From NCBI RefSeq assembly GCF_000614105.1, contig NZ_BAKH01000008.1, positions 1-61,859 on the forward strand: 61,859 bases of DNA, in the 5' to 3' direction. Below are positions 1 to 8,345 of the stretch, one piece after another. Within the stretch, counting starts at the first letter, position 1. Each line of letters begins with the position of its first letter. The stretch is from Prevotella micans DSM 21469 = JCM 16134 (GTDB taxonomy: Bacteria > Bacteroidota > Bacteroidia > Bacteroidales > Bacteroidaceae). The position numbers and the translations under genes are program-made. The notes beneath the pieces are model-generated. The model searched no databases. It worked only from the letters and a program-made list of their open reading frames with translations, and was not told where the DNA came from.

Positions 1-114
1 AGCGGGTCAGACTTTGCCTCAAACAGACCCTGTTTTACATCAGCGGGTCAGACTTTGCCTCAAACAGACCCTGTTTTACACCAGCGGGTCAGACTTTGCC
101 TCAAACAGACCCTG
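1..114. repeat. 41-bp tandem repeat, three copies, cut by window start
   Basis: Units start at 1, 42 and 83. The first two are complete (41 bp) and differ at one position; the third stops after 32 bases. Each unit contains GGGTC and, 17 bases later, GACCC, so each can form a small hairpin. The true left boundary is outside the window. No coding sense is visible; the following 129 bases before the first gene are plain AT-rich leader. Confidence 0.9.
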
Positions 115-243
115 GACGAGAATAAAATATTAATCCCCATCCCCGCAGCAGTTATTATCTAGGATTATCCTCTGAGATTACCCTCGAAAAGAAGCTGTCG
201 ATAAAGATTTAACAAACAAATTATTTCAAACAGATTAAACAGT

Positions 244-1122
244 ATGAGTACAAAATCAACAACACACTTAAAGATTGACAATGGCGGATATAGCCAGTAC
301 GACAACTCGCTTCACGCCCAGTTTCACAGAACGCAATACAATTATGTGGCAGCCGTGAACATTGCAAAACTCAATATGCCGGCCGAAGTACTCGGCGAAT
401 GGAAGAAAAATATCGACGCCGAAGTTGAAATCAACAAAGAAACCGAAGCCTCGATTCACACAGCGAAACTGCTAGCAAAAGATAGAGAGCGTGATAAACT
501 GCTAACATATCTCTTCGGCGAAATTAAAAACAACAAAATCGCACCCGACGACTTAAAACAACAGGCTGCCGAAAAGCTCGACGTAATTATCAAGCCATAC
601 TACGGTATTCAAAAAGACCCTATGGAATCCGAAAGCCTCCACATTGTGGGTATGCGAGCCGACCTCGAAAAATATCCCGGTGAAGTAGCCGCCCTGAATC
701 TCATGCCGGTGGTTGCGAAGTTATATACAGTGAACGATGAGTTCGAAAAACTCCGCAAAGAACGTCGCGAAGAAACAGGTATCATCACACCACTGAACTC
801 ACGTGAAATCCGATTGAAAACAGATGAATCCTTCTCCAAAGTGTGCATCTACATTCTTTCGGCCAACCTGCACGCTACAACCGACGAAGACCGTGAACTC
901 ATTTCTACCCTCATCACGAATATGAACAAAACATCCCACGCTTTCCGTGCCAATAACAACGAAATCATAGCACAACGCAAAGCCGCAGCCAAAAAGAAAA
1001 AAGAAAAAGAAGGCGGAGGAGGAGAAGACGACAAAAAGAAACCGTCTGACCCAAAGAAACCCGACGACGGGAAAACTCCCAAACCCGGACGGGAAGAAGA
1101 CCCCGGAGAAGATAAAGCCTAA
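244..1122 (+). CDS. Conserved hypothetical protein, DUF6261-like
   Basis: A 292-residue soluble protein without signal peptide or membrane segment. Residues 1 to about 240 look like a helical domain; from memory it resembles the Bacteroidales family DUF6261, whose function is unknown. The last 50 residues are a lysine-, glycine- and proline-rich charged tail (runs of K, then GGGG, then PKKPDDGK) that is probably disordered. It starts with ATG and no Shine-Dalgarno site is seen. It is followed by a hairpin repeat and an unrelated exported protein, so there is no operon context that suggests a role. The coding call is firm; the family assignment is only moderately sure. Confidence 0.7.
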   Translation: MSTKSTTHLKIDNGGYSQYDNSLHAQFHRTQYNYVAAVNIAKLNMPAEVLGEWKKNIDAEVEINKETEASIHTAKLLAKDRERDKLLTYLFGEIKNNKIAPDDLKQQAAEKLDVIIKPYYGIQKDPMESESLHIVGMRADLEKYPGEVAALNLMPVVAKLYTVNDEFEKLRKERREETGIITPLNSREIRLKTDESFSKVCIYILSANLHATTDEDRELISTLITNMNKTSHAFRANNNEIIAQRKAAAKKKKEKEGGGGEDDKKKPSDPKKPDDGKTPKPGREEDPGEDKA

Positions 1123-1173
1123 CTTCCCGGAAGAAGAGCCGCCAATCCAGTCCACAGATAACGGCTCCGCTCC

Positions 1174-1242
1174 ATAGCCCGTAGAAGGGCGACAACCCTT
1201 AGGTAAGGGGGCGAAGCACCAACGAACCCCCTACCCTAAGGT
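1174..1242. repeat. REP-like intergenic hairpin
   Basis: The stretch contains AGCCCGTAGAAGGGCGACA followed by a larger imperfect hairpin, CCTTAGGTAAGGGGG at the left and CCCCCTACCCTAAGG at the right. Similar 'AGCCC-GAAGGGGCG' hairpins occur again at 52845-52935. Such GC-rich hairpins are common between genes in Bacteroidetes. It could also act as an mRNA 3' end for the upstream gene, though no T-run follows. Confidence 0.55.
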
Positions 1243-1311
1243 CTCCACACCAAAGCCCCATAAAGGAAACAACCGAATCGCTATGATAGAGACCAGCAAT
1301 CAAAAACAAAT

Positions 1312-1845
1312 ATGAAAAGAATCTCAATCCTCCTGCTCTTCCTTGGACTCATGAGCCTGAGTGCCGTAGCGCAAAAAAGCAAACTATCGCCCAAAAAGGC
1401 GGCGACAAAAACAATGAGCTCCACACAAACCAAGTTCTACAAAGGCGCATGGTTCTCAGTACGCTATCCGGCATCGTTCAAGGCCCAAAGCGAGATGCCA
1501 TCGAAAACCGGTGGTCCTGGCACTTACGATTCGGCAACGTTCACCTCACCCGACGGAACCGTAACATTCTGTATCTACGCCCCGAAATATAGCACCACGA
1601 TTCCAAAAGAACTTTTCGGCGACAACTTCGTAGACACTGAAAAACGTCCTGAAGGTGGCATCACCTCCTACTCATCGTTCTATTCGCCCAAGTACAAGCG
1701 CACATGCAGCTACATGGCCTATAGATGCGAAGAAACAGCATTTCTCTACGTAATTGGTCTACGATACACAACCTACGAAGCATTCGAGAAGTACAAAAAA
1801 CAATACGATGCCTTCAAAAAGTCGCTCCTCCTATACGACGACTAA
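1312..1845 (+). CDS. Hypothetical exported protein
   Basis: A 177-residue protein with a clear Sec signal peptide: KR at residues 2-3, a hydrophobic core to about residue 17, and a probable cleavage after AVA (LSAVAQ). There is no lipobox cysteine. The mature part begins with a basic KSKLSPKKAATK segment and then a mixed alpha/beta region with FYKGAWFSVRYP near residue 45, a pattern seen in small periplasmic domains that open with 'substrate is a plain membrane-damage-like Y-P' strands. I do not recognise the family. It lies between two other poorly known genes; the next gene is also exported, so a shared envelope role is possible but unproven. Confidence 0.7.
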   Translation: MKRISILLLFLGLMSLSAVAQKSKLSPKKAATKTMSSTQTKFYKGAWFSVRYPASFKAQSEMPSKTGGPGTYDSATFTSPDGTVTFCIYAPKYSTTIPKELFGDNFVDTEKRPEGGITSYSSFYSPKYKRTCSYMAYRCEETAFLYVIGLRYTTYEAFEKYKKQYDAFKKSLLLYDD

Positions 1846-1955
1846 GTAAATTGAAAGCAAACCTCATGACTATCGACGACGCAAAACAAGAAATCAAAGT
1901 CAAGAAAATCATGAACAACACAGCCAGGATAAGATGTAGCAACCGTATATTTTAA

Positions 1956-1963
1956 TATCTTTG
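1956..1963 (+). promoter_or_regulatory. Bacteroidetes -7 box TATCTTTG
   Basis: TATCTTTG fits the TAnnTTTG -7 consensus. It sits 19 bp before the ATG of the lipoprotein gene, giving a predicted leader of about 14 nt. No clear TTTG -33 element is seen at the right distance. Confidence 0.6.
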
Positions 1964-1981
1964 CGAAAACATCATATCTAT

Positions 1982-2937
1982 ATGAAGAACTATAATGTTA
2001 TTATTGCTATCGCACTACAACTACTTGTAGCTAGCTCGTGCGAAAAAGCAGTGGTCGACGAGCCGATAGACAACACGACCTACACTGTGAATCTGTTCCC
2101 GAAAGAAGAGAACATCTCTATCACCGAAATCCCATTATCCCGAGCCGGCGATGACAAGAAAATCTACGCCATCAACGTCTCCGAAAAGAAACCAAGAGGT
2201 ACCAAGGTGGTTAAATATGCCTACGGACTGTTCTCGGATCCCGAACGAATCGCCCTAAAACTCAAAAAAGGCTATCATTATTCCATCGAATGCCTAATCG
2301 TAAAGGATGACATAGAATCGCTCTATAATGATAACGGCGAATATCTTGCCCCGTTCTATCATGCGTCGAGAAAAAAGACACTTTGCCTACTAAACTGACA
2401 AACCAATTTGTCTACTCCTCGAAACACAATCTCTTCGCTCTAACATCTGGCTACACACATATCTCGGCTACGAAAAAGGTCAGTCATCCACGTCTTTACA
2501 AATTCTATGGGAAGGTCGAGAATTTTACTCCCAGTAGCGACGACGAAAGCATCACCATCGATATGAAACGATGCGTATTCGGCTTACACTTCCTGATAAC
2601 CCCACCCGAAGAAGGCGAATACACCATCTCATATCTGAACCGAACAATCAACCTGAAAGCCGGTTCACCTGCCTATGATGAACAATCGATTTTCAGCTTT
2701 AAACTCCCCGATAAATGTATTGCTCCACAATACAGCTCACTTATGGAACTAAGTCTTAAGTGGACACATTCCGACGGAACCTTTACTACCGAAACCAAAG
2801 ACATAACCCTACGTCGTAACTTTATCCAAGTAATCAAAATAGAAGGTAATAAGGGGGCGAAAGGTTCCAAGATATCCTTAAATGAAGAATCCGGAGCCCT
2901 GTCGAAAGACACTATTCTTTGGCACTTCAGCGGATAG
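1982..2937 (+). CDS. Hypothetical lipoprotein, one apparent frameshift
   Basis: The start is the ATG giving MKNYNVIIAIALQLL followed by the lipobox VASSC, so this is probably an SPII lipoprotein with Cys near residue 20. The reading frame stops at 2398, but a strong second frame continues from about 2377 to 2937. The join lies at the A6 run 2371-2376, where one extra A restores a continuous protein of about 318 residues (RKKDTLPTK across the join). No family is recognised; the C-terminal half looks like beta-strands with alternating T/S/K. It ends just before a strong terminator. The fault is one of nine single-base losses in this window, so a sequence error is more likely than a real pseudogene. 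Confidence 0.65.
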
Positions 2938-2982
2938 TTGGGGCTGATTAAAGGAGTAGTCCCAACACATATAGCATACTTC

Positions 2983-3034
2983 AAAACCAAAACTCCTCTG
3001 ACTTCTTTTCTTGAGTCAGAGGAGTTTTGGTTTT
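2983..3034. terminator. Bidirectional terminator between the lipoprotein gene and gyrB
   Basis: A perfect 21-bp stem (left arm 2983-3003, right arm 3014-3034) closes a 10-base loop. The ends are AAAACC on the left and GGTTTTT on the right, so a U-run follows on both strands. It sits between convergent genes and can stop both. Confidence 0.9.
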
Positions 3035-3051
3035 TACGACTTATGAAAACC

Positions 3052-5025
3052 TTAGGCGTCTATGTTTGCGTAGGTCGCGTTTTGTTCAATGAATTCGCGG
3101 CGCGGCTCTACATCGTCACCCATGAGCATTGAGAATATCTCGTCGGCTTCGGCAGCATTCTCTATATTCACTTGCTTAAGAAGACGAGTCTTGGGGTCCA
3201 TGGTTGTTTCCCAAAGTTGTTCGGGATTCATTTCTCCTAATCCTTTATATCTCTGTGTATGGATATTTTTACCATCTTCGGTTCCGTCGCCATACTTGTC
3301 TATGAACATCTGGCGCTGCTGCTCGGTGTAGCAATATTCGCTTATCTTTTTGTAGGTACATTTATAAAGCGGCGGAGTAGCTATGTAAAGGTGTCCTTCT
3401 TCGATTACTTTAGGCATGAAGCGATAGAAAAGGGTCATTATGAGGGTGTCGATGTGGGAACCGTCGACATCGGCATCGGTCATAATGATAATCTTGTCGT
3501 AACGTAACTTATCAGTGTTCGCCTCATAATCATCTTCACCTTCAACGCCGAATCGTACACCTATGGATTGGATTATATTCATCACTGATTCTGCCTCGAA
3601 TACTCTGTGACGCTGAACTTTTTCCACATTCAAAATCTTTCCTCTAAGCGGAAGAATTGCCTGGGTATATCTATCGCGCCCCTGCTTTGCCGAACCTCCT
3701 GCCGAGTCGCCCTCAACGAGGAAGATCTCACAGTCCTTCGGGTCTTTCTTCGAACAGTCGGCCAGTTTGCCAGGTAGTCCGCCACCGCTCATAACATTTT
3801 TGCGCTGAACGCTTTCACGTGCATTTCGGGCGGCTATTCTTGCCGTGGCGGCAAGAATCACTTTATTGCAAATTAGCTTTGCTTCATTGGGATGTTCTTC
3901 AAGATAATTGGAAAGTGCTTCACCTACGGCTTGTTGCACTGCTCCAGACACTTCACTATTGCCAAGCTTGGTCTTAGTTTGCCCTTCAAATTGCGGTTCA
4001 GCCACTTTGATGGAAATAACGGCCGTAAGACCTTCTCTGAAGTCTTCGCCTGCAATTTCGATCTTCGCCTTTTCAATCTGTTTGGATATTGTTGGTTCGC
4101 CGTCAGCGTAGGCTTTCAAAGTCCTAGTAAGAGCGGTACGGAATCCGGTTAGATGAGTGCCACCTTCTATAGTATTTATATTATTTACATAGGAGTGGAT
4201 GTTCTCCGTATAGTCAGTGTTATACATGATAGCAATCTCAATAGGTATGCCTTGCTTTTCAGTTTTCAGGTATATTACATCGTTGAATAAATGCTGACGA
4301 TGTCGGTCTACATATCGAACGAATTCTTTCAGTCCGTCTTCTGCATGGAATGTTTCTGTGCGTGTTTTACCAGTTTCCGGGTGGGGGTGCATGTCAGTGA
4401 GAATAATCTTTATTCCGGCATTCAGATAGGCCAATTCTCTCATACGGCGTGCAACGATGTCCCATTGAAATGTTGTTGTGGTGAAAATAGAATTATCTGG
4501 CCAGAACTGTTGTCGTGTTCCGGTTTTTTCGGTTGTGCCGATGATTTTCACAGGATAGAGCGGTTTACCTTTTTCATATTCCTGCTGATAGATATTCCCA
4601 TCTCGGAATACTTGCGATTTCATGTGTGCTGAAAGTGCATTGACGCAGCTAACACCTACTCCATGCAATCCGCCGCTGACTTTATAGGAACCTTTATCGA
4701 ATTTTCCGCCAGCATGCAATACGGTCATCACGACTTCCAATGCACTTTTGTGTAGTTTTTTATGTTCGTCGACAGGAATTCCTCGTCCATCATCCTCTAC
4801 GGTTACTGAACCGTCTTCATTGAGTGTAACCTCGATATTCTTACAATATCCGGCCATTGCCTCATCAATGGAGTTGTCGACCGTCTCATTGATTAAATGA
4901 TGGAGTCCTTTTTCGCTAATATCTCCGATATACATTGCTGGGCGTTTCCGCACAGCTTCCAAGCCTTCGAGGACTTGGATATTACTGGCCGAGTAATTGT
5001 TCTCGTTCTCTTGAAAATCTGCCAT
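3052..5025 (-). CDS. gyrB: DNA gyrase subunit B
   Basis: This is the 657-residue ATPase subunit of DNA gyrase, which with GyrA introduces negative supercoils. The GHKL ATPase motifs are visible: ETVDNSIDEA, DDGRGIPV and GGLHGVGVSCVNALS. The TOPRIM domain carries EGDSAGGSAKQGRDR and DADVDGSHI, and the C-terminal tail has the gyrase signature QRYKGLGEMNPEQLWETTMD. Length suits the short GyrB of this phylum. I chose the ATG at 5025 (MADFQENE) because the upstream in-frame start is TTG and overlaps the -7 box at 5056-5063. It stands alone, ending at the shared terminator. Confidence 0.98.
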   Translation of the reverse strand: MADFQENENNYSASNIQVLEGLEAVRKRPAMYIGDISEKGLHHLINETVDNSIDEAMAGYCKNIEVTLNEDGSVTVEDDGRGIPVDEHKKLHKSALEVVMTVLHAGGKFDKGSYKVSGGLHGVGVSCVNALSAHMKSQVFRDGNIYQQEYEKGKPLYPVKIIGTTEKTGTRQQFWPDNSIFTTTTFQWDIVARRMRELAYLNAGIKIILTDMHPHPETGKTRTETFHAEDGLKEFVRYVDRHRQHLFNDVIYLKTEKQGIPIEIAIMYNTDYTENIHSYVNNINTIEGGTHLTGFRTALTRTLKAYADGEPTISKQIEKAKIEIAGEDFREGLTAVISIKVAEPQFEGQTKTKLGNSEVSGAVQQAVGEALSNYLEEHPNEAKLICNKVILAATARIAARNARESVQRKNVMSGGGLPGKLADCSKKDPKDCEIFLVEGDSAGGSAKQGRDRYTQAILPLRGKILNVEKVQRHRVFEAESVMNIIQSIGVRFGVEGEDDYEANTDKLRYDKIIIMTDADVDGSHIDTLIMTLFYRFMPKVIEEGHLYIATPPLYKCTYKKISEYCYTEQQRQMFIDKYGDGTEDGKNIHTQRYKGLGEMNPEQLWETTMDPKTRLLKQVNIENAAEADEIFSMLMGDDVEPRREFIEQNATYANIDA

Positions 5026-5055
5026 TTTGTTAGATTCCTCTTTTTTAATAGTACG

Positions 5056-5063
5056 CAAAGATA
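5056..5063 (-). promoter_or_regulatory. -7 box TATCTTTG of gyrB
   Basis: On the minus strand TATCTTTG lies 31 bp before the gyrB ATG, giving a leader of about 25 nt. GAGGA sits 10-14 nt before the ATG and could serve as a weak ribosome site. The -33 element is not clear. Confidence 0.65.
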
Positions 5064-5145
5064 CTAATAAACACTAATATGAGAGGTTGGGCTGGACCGA
5101 AAAATATTTAAAACTAAGTAGTGATTATCAGTAGTTTTTCTAGAA

Positions 5146-5182
5146 TAAAAAAAGATAGGCATCTACTTTATGATGCCTATCT
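5146..5182 (-). terminator. Terminator of rpsT
   Basis: Stem AGATAGGCATC (5153-5163) with GATGCCTATCT (5172-5182), 8-base loop, followed on the minus strand by a U7 run (A-run at 5147-5153). It lies 35 bp past the rpsT stop. Confidence 0.88.
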
Positions 5183-5216
5183 CTTGTAAATCTTTAAAGC
5201 TATATTCTTAATGAAT

Positions 5217-5471
5217 CTATCCTAGAGTAGCAATATGTTTGCAAAGGCCAGATTTCAGGTTTGCGGCCTTGTTCTTATGAATGATATTAGTTTTTGCAAG
5301 CTTATCAAGTATCTTTTGTACCGACGGATACATTTTTATTGCTTCATCCTTATCGGTTATAGCACGAAGTTTACGTACTGCATTACGCATAGTCTTTGCA
5401 TAATACTTGTTATGCAGTGCTCTCTTTTTGTTTTGACGGATTCTTTTAAGTGCTGATTTGTGATTTGCCAT
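5217..5471 (-). CDS. rpsT: 30S ribosomal protein S20
   Basis: An 84-residue basic protein that binds 16S rRNA in the 30S subunit. It shows the S20 hallmarks: [17 protein letters not shown] at the start, the long helices with [19 protein letters not shown], and the [12 protein letters not shown] segment near the end. Length is typical. It lies 24 bp after tRNA-Glu on the same strand with no promoter between, so the two are probably one transcript from the promoter at 5592-5623, ended by the hairpin at 5146-5182. Confidence 0.97.
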   Translation of the reverse strand: MANHKSALKRIRQNKKRALHNKYYAKTMRNAVRKLRAITDKDEAIKMYPSVQKILDKLAKTNIIHKNKAANLKSGLCKHIATLG

Positions 5472-5495
5472 CTTTATATGTTTGTTTTATTCTTG

Positions 5496-5567
5496 TAGTC
5501 CCTAGCAGAGTCGAACTGCTCTTTAGAGAATGAAAATCTCTCGTCCTAACCGATAGACGAAGGGACC
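5496..5567 (-). tRNA. tRNA-Glu (anticodon UUC)
   Basis: A complete cloverleaf reads on the minus strand: acceptor GGTCCCT with AGGGACT, D-arm GTCT/GGAC, anticodon stem AGAGA/TCTCT around the loop TTTTCAT (anticodon TTC), T-arm AGCAG/CTGCT around TTCGACT, and discriminator A. The 3' CCA is not encoded, as usual in this phylum. The first pair is G-U. It heads the transcript that also carries rpsT. Confidence 0.96.
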
Positions 5568-5591
5568 ATGTATAAGTGATTTTTCCGTGTG

Positions 5592-5623
5592 CAAATTTAG
5601 ACGATTTATTTTGACATCCCAAA
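5592..5623 (-). promoter_or_regulatory. Promoter of tRNA-Glu and rpsT
   Basis: On the minus strand TTTG (5623-5620), 20 bp, then TAAATTTG (5599-5592): a full match to the Bacteroidetes sigma-A consensus. The predicted start is about 19 bp before the mature tRNA 5' end. Confidence 0.8.
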
Positions 5624-5660
5624 CTTTTCTGAATATTTTCTGAAAATCACTACAAAGTAG

Positions 5661-5668
5661 TATTTTTG
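5661..5668 (+). promoter_or_regulatory. -7 box TATTTTTG before recO
   Basis: TATTTTTG fits TAnnTTTG and lies 45 bp before the recO ATG. A -33 TTTG is not clear, so this is a weaker call. Confidence 0.5.
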
Positions 5669-5712
5669 GTTTCCATTTATGGACACTTTTGTTATGGGAG
5701 AATATTGAAATA

Positions 5713-6435
5713 ATGGTCAAAACTAGAGCGATTGTGTTGCGGAGTATTAAGTTTGGCGATTCTTCATTGATTGTGGATATGTTTACGGAAGAGATTGGGC
5801 GTATTTCATTTATTGTTCGTATTCCGAGGACTTCGAGAGGGAAGATTAAGAAGCAATTCTTTCAGCCGATGAATATTCTTTATTTGGAGTTTGACCACAG
5901 GACAAGAGTTGAGTTGCAGCGTTTAAAGGACGTGAGTATCGCCTATCCTTTTTTCTCTATTCCGTTTGAGCCGACAAAGACGAGCATTTTACTCTTTTTG
6001 GCGGAGTTTCTTTTTTATACCACAAGGAATGAATTGCAGAACGTGAACCTTTTCAAGTATATCGTTTCTAGTTTGGAATGGTTAGATAATGTTCGAGACA
6101 GTTTCGCTAACTTTCATCTCGTGTTTATGTTGCGTTTGAGTAAGTTCATTGGGTTCTTTCCGAACTTCGAGGATTATTCTCCCGGATGTTTTTTTGATTT
6201 GCGCAATGGATGTTTTTGTTTGAAGATTCCGTTTCATTCCGATTTTCTTTCTCCGCAAGAAGTTGGGGTGGTTGGCGATTTGATGCGCATGAATTATGAA
6301 ACGATGCGTCTTTTCCGATTATCACATTCGGACAGGAATCGCATAACCGAGCTAACTCTTTATTATTATCGATTACATATCACGAGCATGCCCGAGTTAC
6401 AGAGCTTCCATGTTCTGCGTACCCTTTTTGCCTAA
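5713..6435 (+). CDS. recO: DNA repair protein RecO
   Basis: A 240-residue RecO. With RecR it loads RecA on SSB-coated single-stranded DNA in gap repair. The N-terminal OB fold is clear: MVKTRAIVLRSIKFGDSSLI, FTEEIGRISFIV and then LYLEFDHRT; a helical domain follows (FLAEFLFYTTRNE, LRLSKFIGFFPNFEDY). The zinc-finger cysteines found in many RecO proteins are missing here, as in other Bacteroidetes members. I chose the ATG at 5713 over an upstream TTG because it gives the standard RecO start. It stands between tRNA-Glu (divergent) and a HAD gene that has its own promoter. Confidence 0.92.
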   Translation: MVKTRAIVLRSIKFGDSSLIVDMFTEEIGRISFIVRIPRTSRGKIKKQFFQPMNILYLEFDHRTRVELQRLKDVSIAYPFFSIPFEPTKTSILLFLAEFLFYTTRNELQNVNLFKYIVSSLEWLDNVRDSFANFHLVFMLRLSKFIGFFPNFEDYSPGCFFDLRNGCFCLKIPFHSDFLSPQEVGVVGDLMRMNYETMRLFRLSHSDRNRITELTLYYYRLHITSMPELQSFHVLRTLFA

Positions 6436-6471
6436 AGGAAATTTCTAATCCGGTAGCAAGAAACATCTGAT

Positions 6472-6479
6472 TAACTTTG
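6472..6479 (+). promoter_or_regulatory. -7 box TAACTTTG before the HAD-panB pair
   Basis: TAACTTTG fits the -7 consensus and lies 28 bp before the HAD gene ATG. No -33 TTTG is seen at 18-20 bp. Confidence 0.5.
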
Positions 6480-6507
6480 CTGGCCAGACTTAATTACAAA
6501 AAATAAG

Positions 6508-7206
6508 ATGATAAAAGCGTGTTTATTCGATTTGGACGGGGTAGTGTTCGACACCGAACCGCTCTACACTGAGTTTTGGAGAGAAATCGGCAAGGAGTTC
6601 GTGCCGGGTATTAAGGATTTCGAGTATAAAATCAAGGGGCAAACGCTGGTACAGATTTTTGACGTATTCTTCGGCGGGATAACCGATCGAAATCCCGAGA
6701 GAACTGTCCAACAGACAAAAGTAACAAACCAAAGAGCTGGGAGGAATGACCAACCAATCAATCAAAAGGCCGAGATAACCGACCGGCTTAATCGTTACGA
6801 GCAACGGATGCGATATGAATATGTGCCAGGATTCGAGGAGTTCATTGTCAAGATTAGGAAGGAGGGAATGAGAACTGCGCTTGCAACGAGTTCCAACCGC
6901 GAAAAGATGCAGAATGTTTACAATCAGCACAACGAGTTTAGGGAGTTTTTTGACGAGATTCTCACCGCGGAAGAATTCGATGAGAGTAAACCTTCTCCCG
7001 ATTGCTATCTTAAGGCTGCCGCTCGACTCGGAGCCGCCCCCGAAGAGTGCGTAGTATTCGAGGATAGTTTCAACGGACTTAAAGCCGGAAAGGCATCGGG
7101 TGCGTACGTCGTGGGCCTCGCAACAACCAATTCACCCGAGGAAATAGATAAGTATTGCGAGTTGGTGATTAAGAATTTCAGGAATTTCGAACTCAAAATA
7201 GGATAA
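6508..7206 (+). CDS. HAD-superfamily phosphatase/phosphomutase with an inserted cap segment
   Basis: A 232-residue haloacid-dehalogenase hydrolase of the beta-phosphoglucomutase-like (subclass I cap) type. Motif I is FDLDGVVFDTEP (nucleophile Asp8, acid Asp10), motif II is the Thr/Ser in ALATSSNREK, motif III Lys161 in ESKPSPDCY, and motif IV VVFEDSFNGLKA. The substrate cannot be told from sequence. Residues 61-90 are unusual: a hydrophilic Q/N/T/R-rich stretch (RNPERTVQQT, GRNDQPINQK) inside the cap domain, where relatives have only a short turn. The reading frame is intact across it. The panB start lies 8 bp downstream, so the two are probably cotranscribed. Confidence 0.88.
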   Translation: MIKACLFDLDGVVFDTEPLYTEFWREIGKEFVPGIKDFEYKIKGQTLVQIFDVFFGGITDRNPERTVQQTKVTNQRAGRNDQPINQKAEITDRLNRYEQRMRYEYVPGFEEFIVKIRKEGMRTALATSSNREKMQNVYNQHNEFREFFDEILTAEEFDESKPSPDCYLKAAARLGAAPEECVVFEDSFNGLKAGKASGAYVVGLATTNSPEEIDKYCELVIKNFRNFELKIG

Positions 7207-7213
7207 ACAAACA

Positions 7214-8032
7214 ATGGGCTATCTCTCAACCAACCGGAAGAAAATTACCGTGCGCACTTTCCTGGAGATGAAGGCTGCCGGAAAGAAAATAGCGCAGCTC
7301 ACGGCCTATGATTTCACCACTGCACGACTAATTGACGAAGCCGGTATTGACAGTATTCTTGTAGGTGATTCGGCATCGAATGTTATGGCTGGCTATGCCG
7401 ACACGCTACCTATTACTCTCGACGAAATGATATATCACGCTCGCTCTGTTGTTCGTGCTTGCCGTCGCAGTTTGGTGGTGTGCGACATGCCTTTTGGAAC
7501 ATTTCAGGCCTCGCGCGAAGAAGGAATCGGCAACGCCATTCGCATTGTAAAGGAGAGCGGTGTGGATGCACTGAAACTCGAGGGTGGAAGCGAAATTATC
7601 GACACAGTTCGCGGTATTATTGCGGCCGGTATTCCTGTTGTTAGTCATTTGGGCTTAACTCCGCAGAGCATTCATAAGTTCGGCGGTTACGGTCTTCGGG
7701 CATCGACCGAGGATGAGGCTCGGAAGTTGATCAACGATGCTTTGGCACTTGATGCTGCTGGCGTGTTTGCCATTACTCTAGAGAAGATTCCGGCTGCTTT
7801 GGCTGCTGAGGTTACTCGCAAGGTGAAAGCTGCAACAATCGGCATCGGCGCAGGGAGCGAAACCGATGGTCAGGTGTTGGTTTATGCTGATGCGTTAGGC
7901 CTGACCGATGAATTCTGTCCGAAATTTCTTCGTCGGTTTGCCGACGCCGGCCGCTGTATCACACAGGGTGTCCAGTCTTATATCGAGAGCGTGAAGATGG
8001 GCGATTATCCCAACGAGTCGGAGTCGTATTAA
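7214..8032 (+). CDS. panB: 3-methyl-2-oxobutanoate hydroxymethyltransferase
   Basis: A 272-residue PanB, first committed step of pantothenate (coenzyme A) synthesis: it adds a hydroxymethyl group from methylene-tetrahydrofolate to 2-oxoisovalerate. Seen motifs: LTAYDFTTARLIDEAG, the Mg-binding GDSASNVMAG, CDMPFGTFQ, ALKLEGG, VSHLGLTPQS and IGIGAGSETDGQVLV. Length matches the family. It follows the HAD gene by 8 bp and probably shares its transcript. No other pan gene is in the window. Confidence 0.96.
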   Translation: MGYLSTNRKKITVRTFLEMKAAGKKIAQLTAYDFTTARLIDEAGIDSILVGDSASNVMAGYADTLPITLDEMIYHARSVVRACRRSLVVCDMPFGTFQASREEGIGNAIRIVKESGVDALKLEGGSEIIDTVRGIIAAGIPVVSHLGLTPQSIHKFGGYGLRASTEDEARKLINDALALDAAGVFAITLEKIPAALAAEVTRKVKAATIGIGAGSETDGQVLVYADALGLTDEFCPKFLRRFADAGRCITQGVQSYIESVKMGDYPNESESY

Positions 8033-8163
8033 CCGCCACCAGAAAAAATGAAACCTGCGCGCATCACTGTGGGCAAGTCTCAATATAATAAAAAGCCGCG
8101 CACGCTCGCTGACTGCTGCAACCGAGTTGTTTGAAAATAAACTCTGCTCAATTTCACGTCCTT

Positions 8164-8255
8164 ATGCCAACTCGAGTGTTAGCCCGCATGTAGTCCGCCC
8201 ATTCGCTAAGGACGGAGATATATTGTGCGGTCGGTAGACCGAATTAGCGCGGGAA
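8164..8255. repeat. Family A intergenic element, partial copy (A1)
   Basis: This gap (8033-8345) has no gene. It holds GCCAACTCGAGTGTTAGCCC then GCATGTAG, matching the left end of the better copies at 42563-42730 and 47134-47288, and the internal motif ATATATTGTGCGGTCGGTAG then ACCGAATTAG, matching their centre. The GGACAGACCCC hairpin part of the ends is absent, so this is a decayed or partial copy. Confidence 0.6.
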
Positions 8256-8290
8256 TCTGACAGGGGAATCATTCCTCCCCACCTTATTGT

Positions 8291-8343
8291 ATATAAGAGA
8301 CGGCATTATATATAAGAGACGGCATTATATATAAGAGACGGCC
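8291..8343. repeat. 19-bp tandem repeat (ATATAAGAGACGGCATTAT)
   Basis: Two complete units (8291-8309, 8310-8328) and a 15-base third (8329-8343) are identical where they overlap. The array ends 2 bp before the stop codon end of the minus-strand TonB receptor. It is not palindromic and has no T-run, so it is not a terminator. Confidence 0.85.
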
Positions 8344-8345
8344 GA

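Noticed and set aside
3089..4632. Open frames on the strand opposite gyrB
   Set aside because: They lie wholly within a certain gyrB gene and have no promoter or family signal.
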